Below are positions 1-11,560 of a stretch of DNA of 64,000 nt, one piece after another. The stretch spans positions 1,089,755 to 1,153,754 of the forward strand of contig NMRA01000001.1 of assembly GCA_002633005.1 (NCBI GenBank), written 5' to 3'. The notes under the pieces are model-generated. The model was not told the DNA's origin and searched no databases. It saw nothing but the letters and a program-made list of their open reading frames with translations. This DNA is from Phoronis australis. Its lineage: Eukaryota; Phoronida; Phoronidae. The position numbers were made by a program, and so were the translations under genes. Position 1 is the stretch's first letter. The number at the start of each line of letters is the position of its first letter.

Positions 1-925
1 ACTTGTATTGTCTTGGAGTGGGGCAATATACATTTTTAGGAATTTGGTTTGATTGTTTTTAGGGGGAATTTAATAAGTTTCTGTTTGATTCTTTTTGTCA
101 AATTAATTCATTTTTTGTAAAATATAAGTAGTTAAGTTACTACTCGTAACAAAATTGATATGATTCCAAGTAATGAACAGTCCTTTTCTGTTTATGTGTT
201 CAACATCACAACAATATCCTTCAAGTGATACAAATAAATCATAACTTTGTGGGACACCTAATGGCAAAAACAAAATAGTTATGTGACTATGAATATGTAA
301 TTGGGTTACGTGATGTGGCCAATAGGTGGCGTGCAGACCAGACTTAAAATTTTGTGATAGTTATATGGCAGGGAAACACCACTACTTTCATGAAGTTCCC
401 AACAAAATAACTTGTTCTCTTTAATCGTGCTATCTCTCTGTAAGAGTGTGTTTTTGTTGTGCGCGACTCTAAAAAGCAAAGATTGTCTAGTGCTTCTGCA
501 TTTTTTGTCTCACCTGAGGTAATCGCATACACTGTAAAATTTGAACTGTTACAATAACATTATGCTGCTTCAGCAATTAAACACTTGTTCAAATTTGGAC
601 ATTCTGAAACCCGTACAGACATGTTTACCAACATGTTTTGACCTTCATTTCACAAATGGCTGTTATCAAATTTACTGTGCAGTTTCTACATGGTTCCAAA
701 AAAATAATTACATGAAACTCGAAGCCCGTTAACAAATGTGCCAGAATGCCAACTTAACGGAAAGTACCAGATATTGTGACCAGTGACAACGACATTACAG
801 TGAGGTCGAATTCTAGTATGACCCGTTGTAAGGTATAATTAGTAAGAATTCGTTTTTTTATACTTCATGAAAGGTCATGCTACCTCATGGCTGCCGTTAG
901 TCAAGATATACGGTCTGGTCTTTAT
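1..925. other. Gene-free AT-rich flank
   Basis: No reading frame here shows domain similarity, exon-like borders or codon bias. The few 60-residue frames look like chance. I see no clear repeat. Confidence 0.6.
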
Positions 926-1082
926 AGGCGAAGGCAACCTTTTTTCATGTCATTTTGAGCTAAAATAAGGTTGGTTGGTTATCCTAGACATATTTTCCAC
1001 TTAATTACAGCTTTTCGTAATTTTGTTAATTACTCGTCCGCTACTCCGGAAGTGACGTTTTAGGAGGCAAGCATTTCGCGCC
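926..1082 (+). repeat. Left terminal inverted repeat of the Kolobok-like element
   Basis: This matches the reverse complement of 2710-2866 with only a handful of substitutions, including the block GTGACGTTTTAGGAGGCAAG near its inner end. The high arm-to-arm identity implies fairly recent mobility despite the decayed interior. Confidence 0.9.
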
Positions 1083-1190
1083 AATTTCTTTTCATATAGT
1101 CTGACTGCGAGAGCTGCCGAGTCAGTCATTGTTCTACCTCGGTTGTGTTAAGTTACGTCGTCGTTTGCTTTCATTTACTAGTCAGTCAAC

Positions 1191-2286
1191 ATGCCACACT
1201 GTTGCTGCATACCAGGATGTACTAACTATCGGCTCACGCGCGCTTTGGGAGTACCTTAGCATCGCTTTCCGATGGATGACACACTTCGCCGTACTTGGAT
1301 CGTTCGTGTGAAGAACGCAGCGTTACCCGTCCACGCAACGTACAAAGCAGTCGAGAATTACCGTGTGTGTGGCATGCACTTTCTGCCGTCCGATTACGAA
1401 AGGGATTTGTACGCTGAACTGATGAAAGTCCCTGTGAAACAACGCCTGAAGAAGGATGCCATTCAGTCTGTGTTGATTCCCGGCAGTGCCCCGTCGCCAC
1501 CCCCGAGAAGTGCGTTTTTGAAGAGAGAAGCCTCGCGAGCTGTGGCCAGTACAGTGACTGGAGTCAGTGGAGGCACTTCATCCACTGTCACCCGTGCCTC
1601 CGAACGTACCTCAGAGCGTGCAATTCCTGGAACCAGTAGTGATTCGCCCTGTGCTGTTTTCTCCAGCCCAGAGCCTCTAAGCAGCCCTGCAGCGATATTG
1701 AGTAGTGGGAGTGATTACAGGCCCAGTTCGACACCCAGTGAAGAGGACAGTTCGTCGTCCAGTGAACAGATCGGTGAGCCAAACTTTGATAAGTTTATTG
1801 TGGACTTGTCTAAAGTGTTGGAGCTATTTAGAAGGTGCCAGGTGTGTGGCGAGGGAGTCACACGACACAATGTAAGCAGTTTGGGTGCTCAGGTCACCAT
1901 CCAGTGGGAGTGTGTCACGGGACACTCTGGCAAGTGGGACAGTTGTTCCTCTGTCCGTGGTATGCCGGAGGTCCACTTAACCATGTCCAGTGGTGTGCTC
2001 TTCACTGGAAACACGTTTCAGTCGGTGAAGACAATGATGGACTTTGGAAAAGTCAAGTTTTTTTTCGAAAACAACATTCAACAACATTCAGAATTCCTAT
2101 TTAATACCAGTTGTCAATGACGCATACATGTCACAACATCTCGAGTTGGTGGCGGAATTCATGGAGAAGGAGAACTTGTCTGACTCACCAGGGCGGTCCG
2201 CCAAGTATACCACATACACTCTAATGGAGGAAGAGACCAAAAAGATAATTGATGTGGAACTCGGAACAGCACAAGCATTCAATTGA
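1191..2286 (+). pseudogene. THAP-domain transposase remnant (Kolobok-like), broken
   Basis: The frame opens at ATG 1191 with a THAP-type zinc-finger pattern: Cys4 and Cys10 (C-x5-C), then the RTW motif, then the C-x2-H pair in VCGMHFLPSDYE. A TAG at 1257-1259 interrupts this domain after 22 codons, and the frame then continues to about 2060. A serine-rich linker and a Cys-x2-Cys segment (RCQVCGEG) follow. At an eight-T run near 2056-2063 the homology moves to the next frame, which continues through FFSKTTFNNIQ and SDSPGRSAKY to a stop at 2284-2286. The start of the DDE-like catalytic region is present, but the usual acidic residue before SDSPG is not obvious, and everything after about 2262 is missing. 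It is not expected to be functional. Confidence 0.75.
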
Positions 2287-2532
2287 GGTAGGCATAACAA
2301 CGCACACAGTGCATTTGCACCAAGATGTGTCACCACGTCTGTCTTCAGTAGCCGCCTCGTTTCTCTCAACAGCTGCCTGTGCCTGTGTGTACTCTGCCTC
2401 GTTGTACTCGGGCTCAAACATGTACCCACCCACTGAATGTCCGTGAAAAAATTCCTCGTCACCACTGCTGTGAACAAGGTCTCCGTCACTCACACTACTG
2501 TCACTGTGATACGGGTCACCGACTCCAGCCAT
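2221..2532 (-). pseudogene. Transposon-borne ORF with P2X7 C-terminal (ballast)-like zinc motif
   Basis: This minus-strand frame begins at ATG 2532, or at 2550 in the same frame. It has an acidic, serine-rich N-terminus, then GGYMFEPEYNEAEY, then a cysteine cluster W-C-x-C-x2-C...E-C-x-C-C ending near 2257. The pattern resembles the zinc-binding ballast domain in the intracellular tail of vertebrate P2X7 receptors, which is also known from many stand-alone invertebrate and transposon-linked proteins. After CCSEF the frame runs into sequence antisense to the transposase and stops, so the C-terminus is probably lost at the internal deletion. It lies tail to tail with the THAP frame inside the same inverted repeats. 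Its role in the element is unknown. Confidence 0.65.
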
Positions 2533-2709
2533 TTTCAGCTTACAACACACTAAACAATCCCTAAATCCAACGCAGTTGAGTTCTCTACTAACCTATCTTG
2601 CCGCAGAATACTCGCCGATGGAAAGTGGTGGCGACAATTGGTGAAAAATAGCACAAAACAAAAGTAGAATAGAACAGATTCGCACAGTAAGCTCAACGCA
2701 AAACCAAGT

Positions 2710-2866
2710 GGCGGGAAGCGCTTGCCTCCTAAAACGTCACTTCCGGAATAGAGGACGAGTAATTAATAAAATTGCGAAAAGCTGTAATTAAGTGGAAAAT
2801 ATGTCTAGGATAACCAACCAACCTTATTTTAGCTCAAAATGACATGAAAAAAGGTTGCCTTCGCCT
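2710..2866 (-). repeat. Right terminal inverted repeat of the Kolobok-like element
   Basis: Reverse complement of 926-1082. It ends at GCCTTCGCCT and is followed directly by TTAA. Confidence 0.9.
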
Positions 2867-3662
2867 TTAACCAAACCATTTCTATTCTAAAATTACATAT
2901 TTGGCCTCTGAAATCGGTTAGCATTTTTTGATTTCTGGTTCAGTCTGAATTATGAGCTTAATTAACTAATTGTTAAAACTGAAATTATACGTGAAAAAGG
3001 CATAAATTGATGCTTTGTCTAATTCAGATTTCACCAACTAACTTCCAAATTTATGTAAATTTCGCAAACTTCTATGAATCATTGACTTATACCAGCCGAC
3101 TGAAGGAAAAAGAACGTAAACAATATGCAAAATATGCATCTCTAAGGTTTCAAATGTTATTACCAAGCAGTTACCTCAGCACTGGACACATTTCACTGGC
3201 ATAGTGATCTGCAATTTGTGAAAAACTATTCACAAACAATCACAGTCTGTAACAAATACACAGGAAATTGGCGATCCCAGTGACGAAAATAAATGTGCAT
3301 GATGTCCCTTGCTAACTTCAGTCAGTTTCTAATTAAAAAATGGTTAATGGTCAAACATTGGAACATTCATATGAGGTGTAAAGATTTCACATTACGTTTT
3401 AGTAAAAAACAGAGATTCATGTTCCGAGAAAAATTATGCTCCATGCGCCTTAGTTTATCTAGTGGTACACTTGTCTTTGCAACCATACAAAAAGCTTTTG
3501 TGTTGGTATTGCTCCAGGCATTCTGGTCAAGGACATTTTCATTCTTTTGTAATAGACAAGTTATTTGGTCATGTACATGGCTTGTGTGACATGACTTTAC
3601 CTGATGTGTAATGAATTATTGACTCTGGTTCAAACAAATACTTGAATAGCATGAGACACAAG
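2867..3662. other. Gene-free stretch
   Basis: AT-rich DNA with no supported coding or repeat feature. The frame at 3293-3589 has no recognisable domain. Confidence 0.5.
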
Positions 3663-4071
3663 AGTCTCGTTTAGACATCAACTTTTGGCCCGGCGCAACT
3701 GACATGGAGCAAATTGATCAGTGTCAAGCAGCCGTTTACACACACAACTCACTAACTGTGGCAAGACGGAAATTGTATGCTGGGAGTGGATCACACATGC
3801 GCAGGTTTACAAATGACGGGAGTTGAAAAGACAGAGAACCTGTATTTAGATCATTACACAAGTGCAGTAGAGATGATCCTTTCTGCCTTGCCCCAGTTTC
3901 GCGTTTAGAAACACAATTGACGCAGAGCAAGATATTCTAGCGCAAATTGCTCTACCTCACAAACGGATGGCAAAAGTCATCGCGGAGTCAACTTGCTCCA
4001 GTTCAGTCTCGTTTACACACATACTTGCGCTGGAACAACTCAGTGTCAACTTTTGTAGTGTAAACGGCACT
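3663..4071. mobile_element. MITE-like element with imperfect ~25-bp inverted ends
   Basis: The left end reads AGTCTCGTTTAGACATCAAC. The right end, reversed, reads AGTGCCGTTTACACTACAAA, a match at most positions. Related GTTTACACAC motifs recur inside near 3750 and 4010. AAG flanks both ends, which may be a 3-bp target duplication. There is no coding capacity. The superfamily is not determined. Confidence 0.5.
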
Positions 4072-5500
4072 AAGGACAGAGATGTCCTTAGATTGGATTA
4101 GAAGTAGACTAAAGTTCTCATTTGCTTGGCTAAGCTTCGTTTGTTGTCACCCATTGGACAGTTACCAATGTCTTGAAAATTGAAATGAATGGTTTTGTTA
4201 AGGTAGTGAGCAACTAACGTCATCATAATTAGAGTAAATATTTTCATTAATTAAGCCCCACTGTGTATCAATGTTTTTGGCGTCTTTCCAAGGGGGACTT
4301 CTTTTGTGCGCATAGGGTTGACCATTGATTCTCTACCACTGATGCAATTTCACACTATGTTTCTCAAATTAATCTCAAATTACACAAAACACGACCATTG
4401 TTGCTTATTCTCTCCACTGACTTTGGTGGAACACTGGAAAATAGAACTATTTGTGGCAGTGAATGGTGTCCTATAGTTAAACTTTTGTTTGCTTGTAAAA
4501 GACCTAACATGAATTACCTAACAGAGGCCAGTGGTGTAGGTATTCATACATTCACAGTTCATTCATTCAGTGGCCCACTATTTTGGCAGTTATATCCAGT
4601 ATTATATCATTTAATTATAACTGACAGTCCTCAGAATTGATTTGCTCCTCATTGCTTTTCTGTGAAAAGTTAATGTACCATGCATGCCATTGACAAGACT
4701 GTCAATTTTTTACACTAATCTGGACTTCTTAGAAATGTAACAGAACATAGCGTGTTGGAAATCATGCCTTTCATTTAGTCACACAGTTTACAGAAGATTT
4801 TGAATAATTTTGAGAACCAGTTTCTCTACTGAATTACGGGAATCAAAGTGATTCTCAAAATCCGATCCCCTGTAAGAGACTATTTCTGGATTTGAGATAG
4901 AAAGCGACTTTAATTCTTGTTATTCCAAAATAATTAGTATTTAATTATTGATTCTCACCAAGGTCAAAATGTTGGTTTTTCTGACCCTAAAAATGTGATA
5001 AGGACCTCATCGGATTTATTGTATGATCATTCGCTATGTAATTCATTGAAGGAGGCTGTGTTTTGAGCCTTCCATGGCATGTCAATCACTCGTTCGGTCA
5101 GTTAGATAACATTTTTTTGCCCAAAATGTGGAGATATTTTCAGTGAACTTTTAGGAGATGTTCAGAAAGACAAAGGGGTGATTAATTATATTTTGGGAAA
5201 AATGTCATGTTTTTTCATCGCACAACTGGGTCGTTTTCAGTTAAAAACAGTGGACAAAAATTGTTGAGTGACATCAATGTGATTGTGTGTCCGCAGCTGA
5301 GGGTGCACATGCTTAGGCCCATGCAAATAATGTGTATTGAAAGTCAGTGAACATTTTAGCCTTTGAAATCACCTTTTGTACAGTAAGGTCATGCAAGGAA
5401 CTGTGATGCTTTGATGCAAATTCATCTAGTGGTTTGTTTTTTTCGGTTATTTAAATACAATAATCTGAATGACATTACAAATCCTAAAATATTTATGAGT
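4072..5500. other. Gene-free stretch with one dispersed hairpin repeat
   Basis: The only recognisable item is a copy of the GAGAACCAG hairpin family at 4807-4897. No exon-like open frame is present. Confidence 0.5.
4807..4897 (+). repeat. GAGAACCAG hairpin repeat, copy 1
   Basis: It begins ATTTTGAGAACCAGTTTC and ends TGTAAGAGACTA, as does the copy at 58579-58661. The second arm (GATTCTCAAAAT) is degraded here. Confidence 0.55.
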
Positions 5501-5501
5501 G

Positions 5502-5575
5502 GTAGGCTAGTAGCTCAGTGGTAAAGTGGTGGCTTGTGAACAGGAAGAGCGCTGGATCATGAGATCTCCATGAAC
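5502..5575 (+). repeat. tRNA-derived SINE-like head
   Basis: It contains a perfect polymerase III A-box match (TAGCTCAGTGGT, 5511-5522) and a weaker B-box-like GGATCATGAG about 40 bases later. A cloverleaf cannot be completed, so this is a SINE head or tRNA relic, not a working tRNA gene. Confidence 0.5.
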
Positions 5576-5666
5576 TTTCCGATCAATAACGTGTTATCGT
5601 AATTTTTAAAAAATTAGTTTAATTTACATTTAAAAGTTCTAGAATGGACTACAGGATACCTTATGC

Positions 5667-6095
5667 TAAAGTGTTGTCCACACACTGACTTACCCTATAA
5701 CAAGTTACTCCTGGAACGAGTTGTCACTAGATTGGAGGCTGTATGGACGCTATTTGAACTAGTGCAATTTAACCCGCTTGTGACAACTTACCCCACCTTA
5801 TCTACTAGGTGGGGTAACTTGTTCTAAGGTTACTTGCCCCACTTTTATTGGCTGTGTGGCTACAAACCTGGGACAAGGTGGAAGTAATTATCAGATGCGG
5901 TTACATACAGATGAACCTTTTCTTTTGCCCGCCGTACTCGAATTAGGTGTTCACTGTCACGCACAGAGCGACAACTTCCTCCTTACCCTAATTATCGGAT
6001 ATGTGTGTATGGGTGCTCCACTTAAAAATGGGTTAAGTTGCACTAGTGCGAGTTGTTTTAGGGTAGACTGTGTGTGGACGGGACTTAAGTGTAGT
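5667..6095. mobile_element. MITE-like inverted-repeat element with an internal hairpin
   Basis: The left arm (GTCCACACACTGACTTACCC, then a run resembling ATAACAAGTTAC) is matched in inverse at 6010-6095 (ACTAGTGCAACTTAACCC and GTCCACACACAGTCTACCC when reversed). A near-perfect 15-bp hairpin, CAACTTACCCCACCT against AGGTGGGGTAACTTG, occupies 5784-5821. No coding capacity; target duplication not identified. Confidence 0.5.
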
Positions 6096-8974
6096 GTTGA
6101 TAAATCTGGGTTGTAATTTCACTGCTCATTTTCCATAGATTTGCCCTATTTTGGCCTATATCAATTGGTTATTATCTATTATGTTCGCAAAAAATGGCAT
6201 TTGTTGCCTTCAAACAGAGTAGGCTGAACACATTCTTGGAACCTGTACAGTATAATAGTTCAGCAAATGACCATTAGATTTCCCATTACCTTGTTTACCT
6301 GGCCTAATGTTCGCATATCTTTCCTATTATAATCCAAACATTAAGATTGTGTGGTGTAGCTACCATTGATCAAAGCACTATTCTGGGAATTTTTTTTGCA
6401 AGTGCGTGCAAACCAGGTCTACAATGGATTCCCAAAAGAATCCTCTGTCGGACTAGAAATAATGCGTATCTTCGTCACTATGGAAAAAGAAAAACATAAT
6501 TGGTATGTACACTAAATCTTAGCCTGCTGAGCCCAATCCTGTTACTCTAGCTTGCACATGTGAATCATATTGAAGGAAGAATATCGGGATTGTGTTGCCG
6601 AGGCACAAAGAGTTTTGCTGACGTTTAAAACACTTCGCAGAAAGCTTTGTTGAAAAACCCACTTTCTTAATAAACTTATTTTGTGTTAAAGTAACCTTTA
6701 TGGATGTAGGTACAAAATGCAATGAAGAAGGTGATGCGTTAAATGTATTCATGCATTGTCTGCTACGTGTAGTTACAAAACGAAAGACAAGTTTTTTGTG
6801 ACAAGTTTATTGTTACAGTAACTTCAACTTCACATTCAACATGTTCCTAAGGAGAATGCAGACTATCAGACAACATTGTGCATATATCTTGGTCCAACCC
6901 TGTCAGTTTTTGCTAAACAGTTCCGACTCCTGCCTGTTTACTTCCTGTTGTAGTTAGAGGTCGGATATATGATGGGAGTGGCAGGTGTACTGTACAGATT
7001 TCACAACATAAATAGGATAATTTCAAAAGCAAAGATATTGCATTTGGGGAAAATGTCATAAAATTTTGAAGTTTGAAAGTAACCACGAATTTTGAAGCAA
7101 ATTGCACATCAATCTTTGCCCGAGTTCTTCTGGCTTGGCAGCAACTTGTAAAAATCTAGTGACATCATGGTTACCAGGTCGCCATACCAAATCTGCGGTT
7201 GCATTGGCCCTGCCCTTGCATTTTTGAATTTTTGGTGCAAAATACCCGGAGTATTACCGTATTCCGCACGAGTTACATAGCCAGCTTTCTTCCTAAACTC
7301 GTCATTCACTGACGTCATTTTACCTGGCTTCACTACTGTAATGTGTCTCCAGTTTTGGTTATATTTCATTAATCAGTCTTGCATAAGGTAACTAAATGAA
7401 AGTTAGGGGTTTTTTTCGGGAAACGACTTGGAATTTTTTGTCTGGTTGCCTTCACCGTTTTTGCCATGATATCAACAACACTGGACAAGTTTCAAAGCAA
7501 TTCGTCAATTTTTTTAATATTACTGTAACCTAATGACTTTCAAGAATTCTTGGCAAGTTTCAAGGAACTTAATCCAGGTAGGAAAACTTACGTAACCTGC
7601 TATAATACTATTACTTCAGTGAGCAGAAATTATCAACTATTAATAGTTTTCAAATTAAACTTGGTCACATTTTATTTGTGAAATTGCACTTCCTGTCCCT
7701 ATCTCATAAAACTAGACAGGTACTGATGTATTTTTACTTGACACATTTGACATGTTGTATATAAAAATTTCCCTGTAATTTGGACTTGTAATTTGGAGTT
7801 AGTTCAGTCTTGTTAAGTTTGCTCCAGGGTGGTTTAGGGCTGGGCACATCTGCAGATTGAGGAGTGCTAGGTTAGAGCTGAGGCTATGGTTTGAATATAA
7901 TGTTTTGTATTGATTGTGTACTATTGCATATATTCATGAATGCTGTCTTTATAAAGATTTAATGGACCATGGTGTTCAATTTACCCACAGTTTTCACTGG
8001 TAGTTATATTCAAGTTAGTTAAGTACTGAGCTTAGGATTTTAATATTTATGAATTTTCATGAATTATGGATTGATGAATTTTTTGCCAGGGGTGTCATTG
8101 GTATGCTGCATTTTATTCGTCAAGGTAAGAACATAAACTTAGTTGAATTATTTTACAATCATGTTCAATATACAGTTGAAAGCCCCGTGAAAAATGGAGG
8201 AAAATTGTCTTGGGAGTTTCACCTGAGCTTTGAAGAGTTTGTGGTGGATAGGATGCCGTTGACTTATGTGCATGAAAATAACACTTTGATGTTCTAATCA
8301 TGTGGCTATTTTTTTAACCCTGTTTTTCCACACGCATGAATTATTTCAGACATGCAAATTCTGTTTGTTTATTCTATTACCTACAAAAAGTGTCTGGCTT
8401 TTTTAAGGCCCTCGAACGCTGCCGTCACAAATGGAGATGTCAACATTCCATGCAAAGCAGAATTTGAAAGTTTCATTTAAAAAAATTGTGCTTGTGGAAA
8501 GGGGTAGCCTATTAGCTTAATGGAACTTAAAAGTACATTTGGAATCATGTCAAGAATATTTCCTACCTTGCTAGGTATTGCCTGAAAAACACAAAGTCCG
8601 TGACTCATACAGCGGACTGGTTACTCAGGCTATCAAGAAAGTCACATATCATGGTGGTTAGATTCCACTTGGGTGAGATACACTACGTGTAGATTTTTTC
8701 ATAGTTTGTTGCAAGTACAGTAAAGGTATTTACTTTCTCAAGGACTGCGTTCATGATGTTTCAAACTGCATTCGTCATTTGTTAACAGAACTGTAGAGTA
8801 TACAGTACCAAACGTTCGCAACAGCAAGAACACAGTCCCTGAATAAGTGAATTATTTTACCCTATGCCAAATATACAAATATAGTGACCCCCGACTCCCT
8901 GTCATGGTGGCTGGCTGGAACTAGAATTCATCGGTAGAGTACCATTCTCAGGTGACCGGTAATGAAGGGGAAAT
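6096..8974. other. Gene-free stretch
   Basis: Open frames at 7109-7369 (-) and 8049-8297 (+) show no known domain, no matching splice partners and no homologue I recognise. The rest is AT-rich noncoding sequence. Confidence 0.5.
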
Positions 8975-9368
8975 ACATGCGCAAATTTGGCTATATTAGG
9001 AACATCATATCTCAGAAATATGAAACTTTCATGTAATATATGCTTTACACACTGTTCTATAAGATGTTAGGAATTGTTTGTAAAATTCTCCACCTTTGTG
9101 TTAGGGGCTATTAAAAAAGTGATTGAATTCAAAAGTTGCATAAAACGAAAAAATACTGACATCGATGAAAATTGTGAGATCGTTTTTGAGATTTTATCTT
9201 GAAATTTATATCAATGAAACTTCACCATTTTATAGATAGGCTACCATTGTTTTGATATGATTGTAACCTTCTTTTATGCTAAGTTTTACTAAAGACATTT
9301 TCACGTAAACCAATTAATAGCAGACTGGTGTAACGCTGAAAATCAGAGTTTTAAGAATTCCTACTATC
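8975..9368 (+). repeat. Dispersed repeat family D, uninterrupted copy
   Basis: It shares ordered blocks with 55185-55800: TTGGCTA...GGAACATCAT, ATGAAACTTTCA, AAAAGTTGCATAAAA, TTTTATCTTGAAATTT, and AATAGCAGA followed by GGAAATC- or GAAAATC-like text. The copy near 55 kb is split by a later insertion. Confidence 0.6.
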
Positions 9369-9374
9369 AGAAAA

Positions 9375-9459
9375 TATATACATATATATATATACGTATA
9401 TATATACACATATATACATATACATATACATATACATATATATATATATATATATATAC
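9375..9459. repeat. TA/TACA microsatellite
   Basis: About 85 bases of alternating TA with interspersed TACA and TACG units. Confidence 0.9.
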
Positions 9460-10194
9460 CTTTACAGAGTTGATTTCTATAGGTTTATAGTTGGCTAAAT
9501 GTACAGGCTTGTCAGTAATATTGTAACAGAGAAGTTAGTAAGATAGTTAAACCCAAGTTAGTAAGGTAGCTAAACGGTTATGCAGTTAAGTGTATTTGCT
9601 ATTATGTTAGTTTTTGTCAGTTATTTTTGCTAATTACTAAATTAGCTGTTGGGCAGGGAAGCAGCGCGTTGACGGATTACTTTTGTCTTGTAGTATATAG
9701 GGATGTAGTGGCAAACAAGTTTGGAGTTTGGCCCGTTCTGTAACAGATGCAGTAGGCAGGGTTCAAATTTAGCTGAAGCTATAGGGAAAACTGCCACTCA
9801 TTGGCTGATTTTGCTTGTGGGCTTAGGAACAAAGAGCAGACAAAAATGCTTGTATTTTTGTTTTGAGTATGATTTTAACTGCTTGATTTTGTTTCAAGTT
9901 TCAAAAACTTGGAGCAAAATTTTTCCTGTGAGATAAAAGTTAAGTTCTAACCCTGGTATGCCAGAAATTCCGGTCCACATTTTATGCATACTGTTTTGGA
10001 CTCGAACTATAATGTCTCGGATTTTTTGTCTTGACCACACTTTTGAAAGAAATTAAGCTGAGTATTTGGCCATTATGAAATGTAGATCAATTAAACTTAG
10101 TTATTGAACATTTTGATAAAAATGTCCTTAAATTTGCAGTAAATCCCTCCCACCATCAAAGAAATTAAACTTACAACAATGAAATTGGTCTGAA

Positions 10195-10400
10195 CTTGTT
10201 CCATATTCAGATGAAAAGTGATTTCCTGTCCAGAAAAGAACTGATATTTTGTTGTTGTTTGAGATCACACTCTGCTGGCAAAATGAGACACCATAAAAAG
10301 CCAGCTCATTGAGCTCGTTTTTAAGCAGTGAAAACTCTCAGTTCATCCCAAGCTCAGAAATCACATCTATTCTCTAAAGAACATGTAAGGGGGACTTAAT
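10195..10400 (+). repeat. Dispersed repeat family B, copy 1
   Basis: It shares with 11340-11560 and 57985-58200 the order CATTCAGATGAGAAGTGGTTTC-like, AAAGAACTGA, GAGACCATACTC-like, TCATTGAG or TTGTTGAG, CAGTTC or CAGTGC, and CAGAAATCAC-like. Orientation and spacing are conserved. Confidence 0.55.
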
Positions 10401-11339
10401 GAGAAGATTTATGGGGAAATTTCGTCCTTTTCTAGCTCCCTAACCGAGGAAATTCTTTCTGTTAATGTTATTTGACATCGATGTGTTTCACAATAGATAA
10501 TGAAATGGGATCAGTTAAATAATATACTAGCATCTTTTTCACACTGGCACGAAAAATGTCAAGAAAAGGGTGAACAAATAATAACTGTATTTACCACTAG
10601 AGGGCACATTTTGATCACCATATCTACGTAAATGAATACGTTCAAAACATTTTTTGCGCTAACGAATCAAAGTTTTCTCAAGGTGATCAAATACTGAAGT
10701 TAATATAGGATTTTGAACATGATGTTTTGTAGTAAAGTTTGCATTTACAATCACTTTAGTTTTCATAAAAAATATCCGTACAGTGCCTTACTGTGGTGAC
10801 CTGGTGCACTCATTTCCCTGTGAACCTGTATCTTTCTTTAGTACACATGTGGCAATGTGTAATGTACTCTGGTTGTTGCATAATAACACTATTCTTCTAA
10901 CAATTAAGCAGTGGTTATACATCTATAACCACTTGAAATAAATCATTACCCTGAAACATGTTTCTATTCAAGAAGTGTTACTTTCATTGTAAGCTATTTC
11001 TGAAGTGATACATGTGAACATTTCTATCCTTTATTCTATTATGTCAAATTTCAACTCCAGATGTCATGTTATGAGAAATGAGGTAGTTCTTATACTTGCT
11101 AATCTTTCACCTCTGCAGCACACAATGCGGATAGAAAAGTGAAATTTTTGACAAAATTTTCAGCAGCAAAAATTTGTTTGGACAGCGCTTTACATTTTGA
11201 AACAACTCTAGGTAATAAATATGTGGATTATTTGTAATGAAGTGGTCCGACTTTGAAAAATGGAACAAAGGTGATACTGGGCGTGGCATTCATTTTTGTC
11301 AAAGAAGCCAACTTTTGTTTTTGTTCACTTACCACCATG

Positions 11340-11560
11340 AAAGTGATCTCGACTTGCTCATCATTCAGATGAGAAGTGGTTTCTGGATTTCAAAGAACTG
11401 ACATTTTTTGAGACCATACTCGGGGCATAAAATGACTTGTTGAGCCTGGTCTCAACAAACAAATTGTCTGTTTTTCAGTGCCCCGAAGTTACCTCTAATT
11501 TCACCTCAGACCTGAGATTTGTCTTAAAACAATTTGAGACCAATTTCGTAACTGTAAGTG
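11340..11560 (+). repeat. Dispersed repeat family B, copy 2
   Basis: It carries AGATGAGAAGTGGTTTCTGG, AAAGAACTGACATTTTTTGA and GACCATACTC in the same order as the copies near 10.2 kb and 58.0 kb, and ends with AAAACAATTTGAGACC, which matches AAAACAATTTGAAACT at 58.17 kb. Confidence 0.55.

Larger units (their letters stand above)
926..2866 (+). mobile_element. Decayed Kolobok-like DNA transposon with THAP transposase remnant
   Basis: A 1,941-bp element bounded by nearly identical inverted repeats of about 157 bp (926-1082 and 2710-2866). The termini read AGGCGAAGGC... and ...GCCTTCGCCT. The right flank is TTAA (2867-2870) and the left flank TTAT (922-925), which fits a TTAA target duplication with one substitution. 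TTAA duplication plus a THAP-domain transposase is the known signature of the Kolobok superfamily. Inside lie a broken transposase frame on the plus strand and a separate cysteine-rich frame on the minus strand. The two meet tail to tail near 2255-2262, so the middle of an autonomous element appears to have been deleted. Assignment to Kolobok is inference; another THAP-DDE superfamily is possible. Confidence 0.8.

Noticed and set aside
5502-5575. tRNA gene
   Set aside because: The A-box is perfect but the B-box is degraded, and no cloverleaf or anticodon arm can be drawn. Treated as a SINE head.
7109-7369. 86-residue minus-strand frame with a moderately GC-rich end
   Set aside because: No similarity I can name and no partner exons. 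It might be part of an unrecognised repeat.
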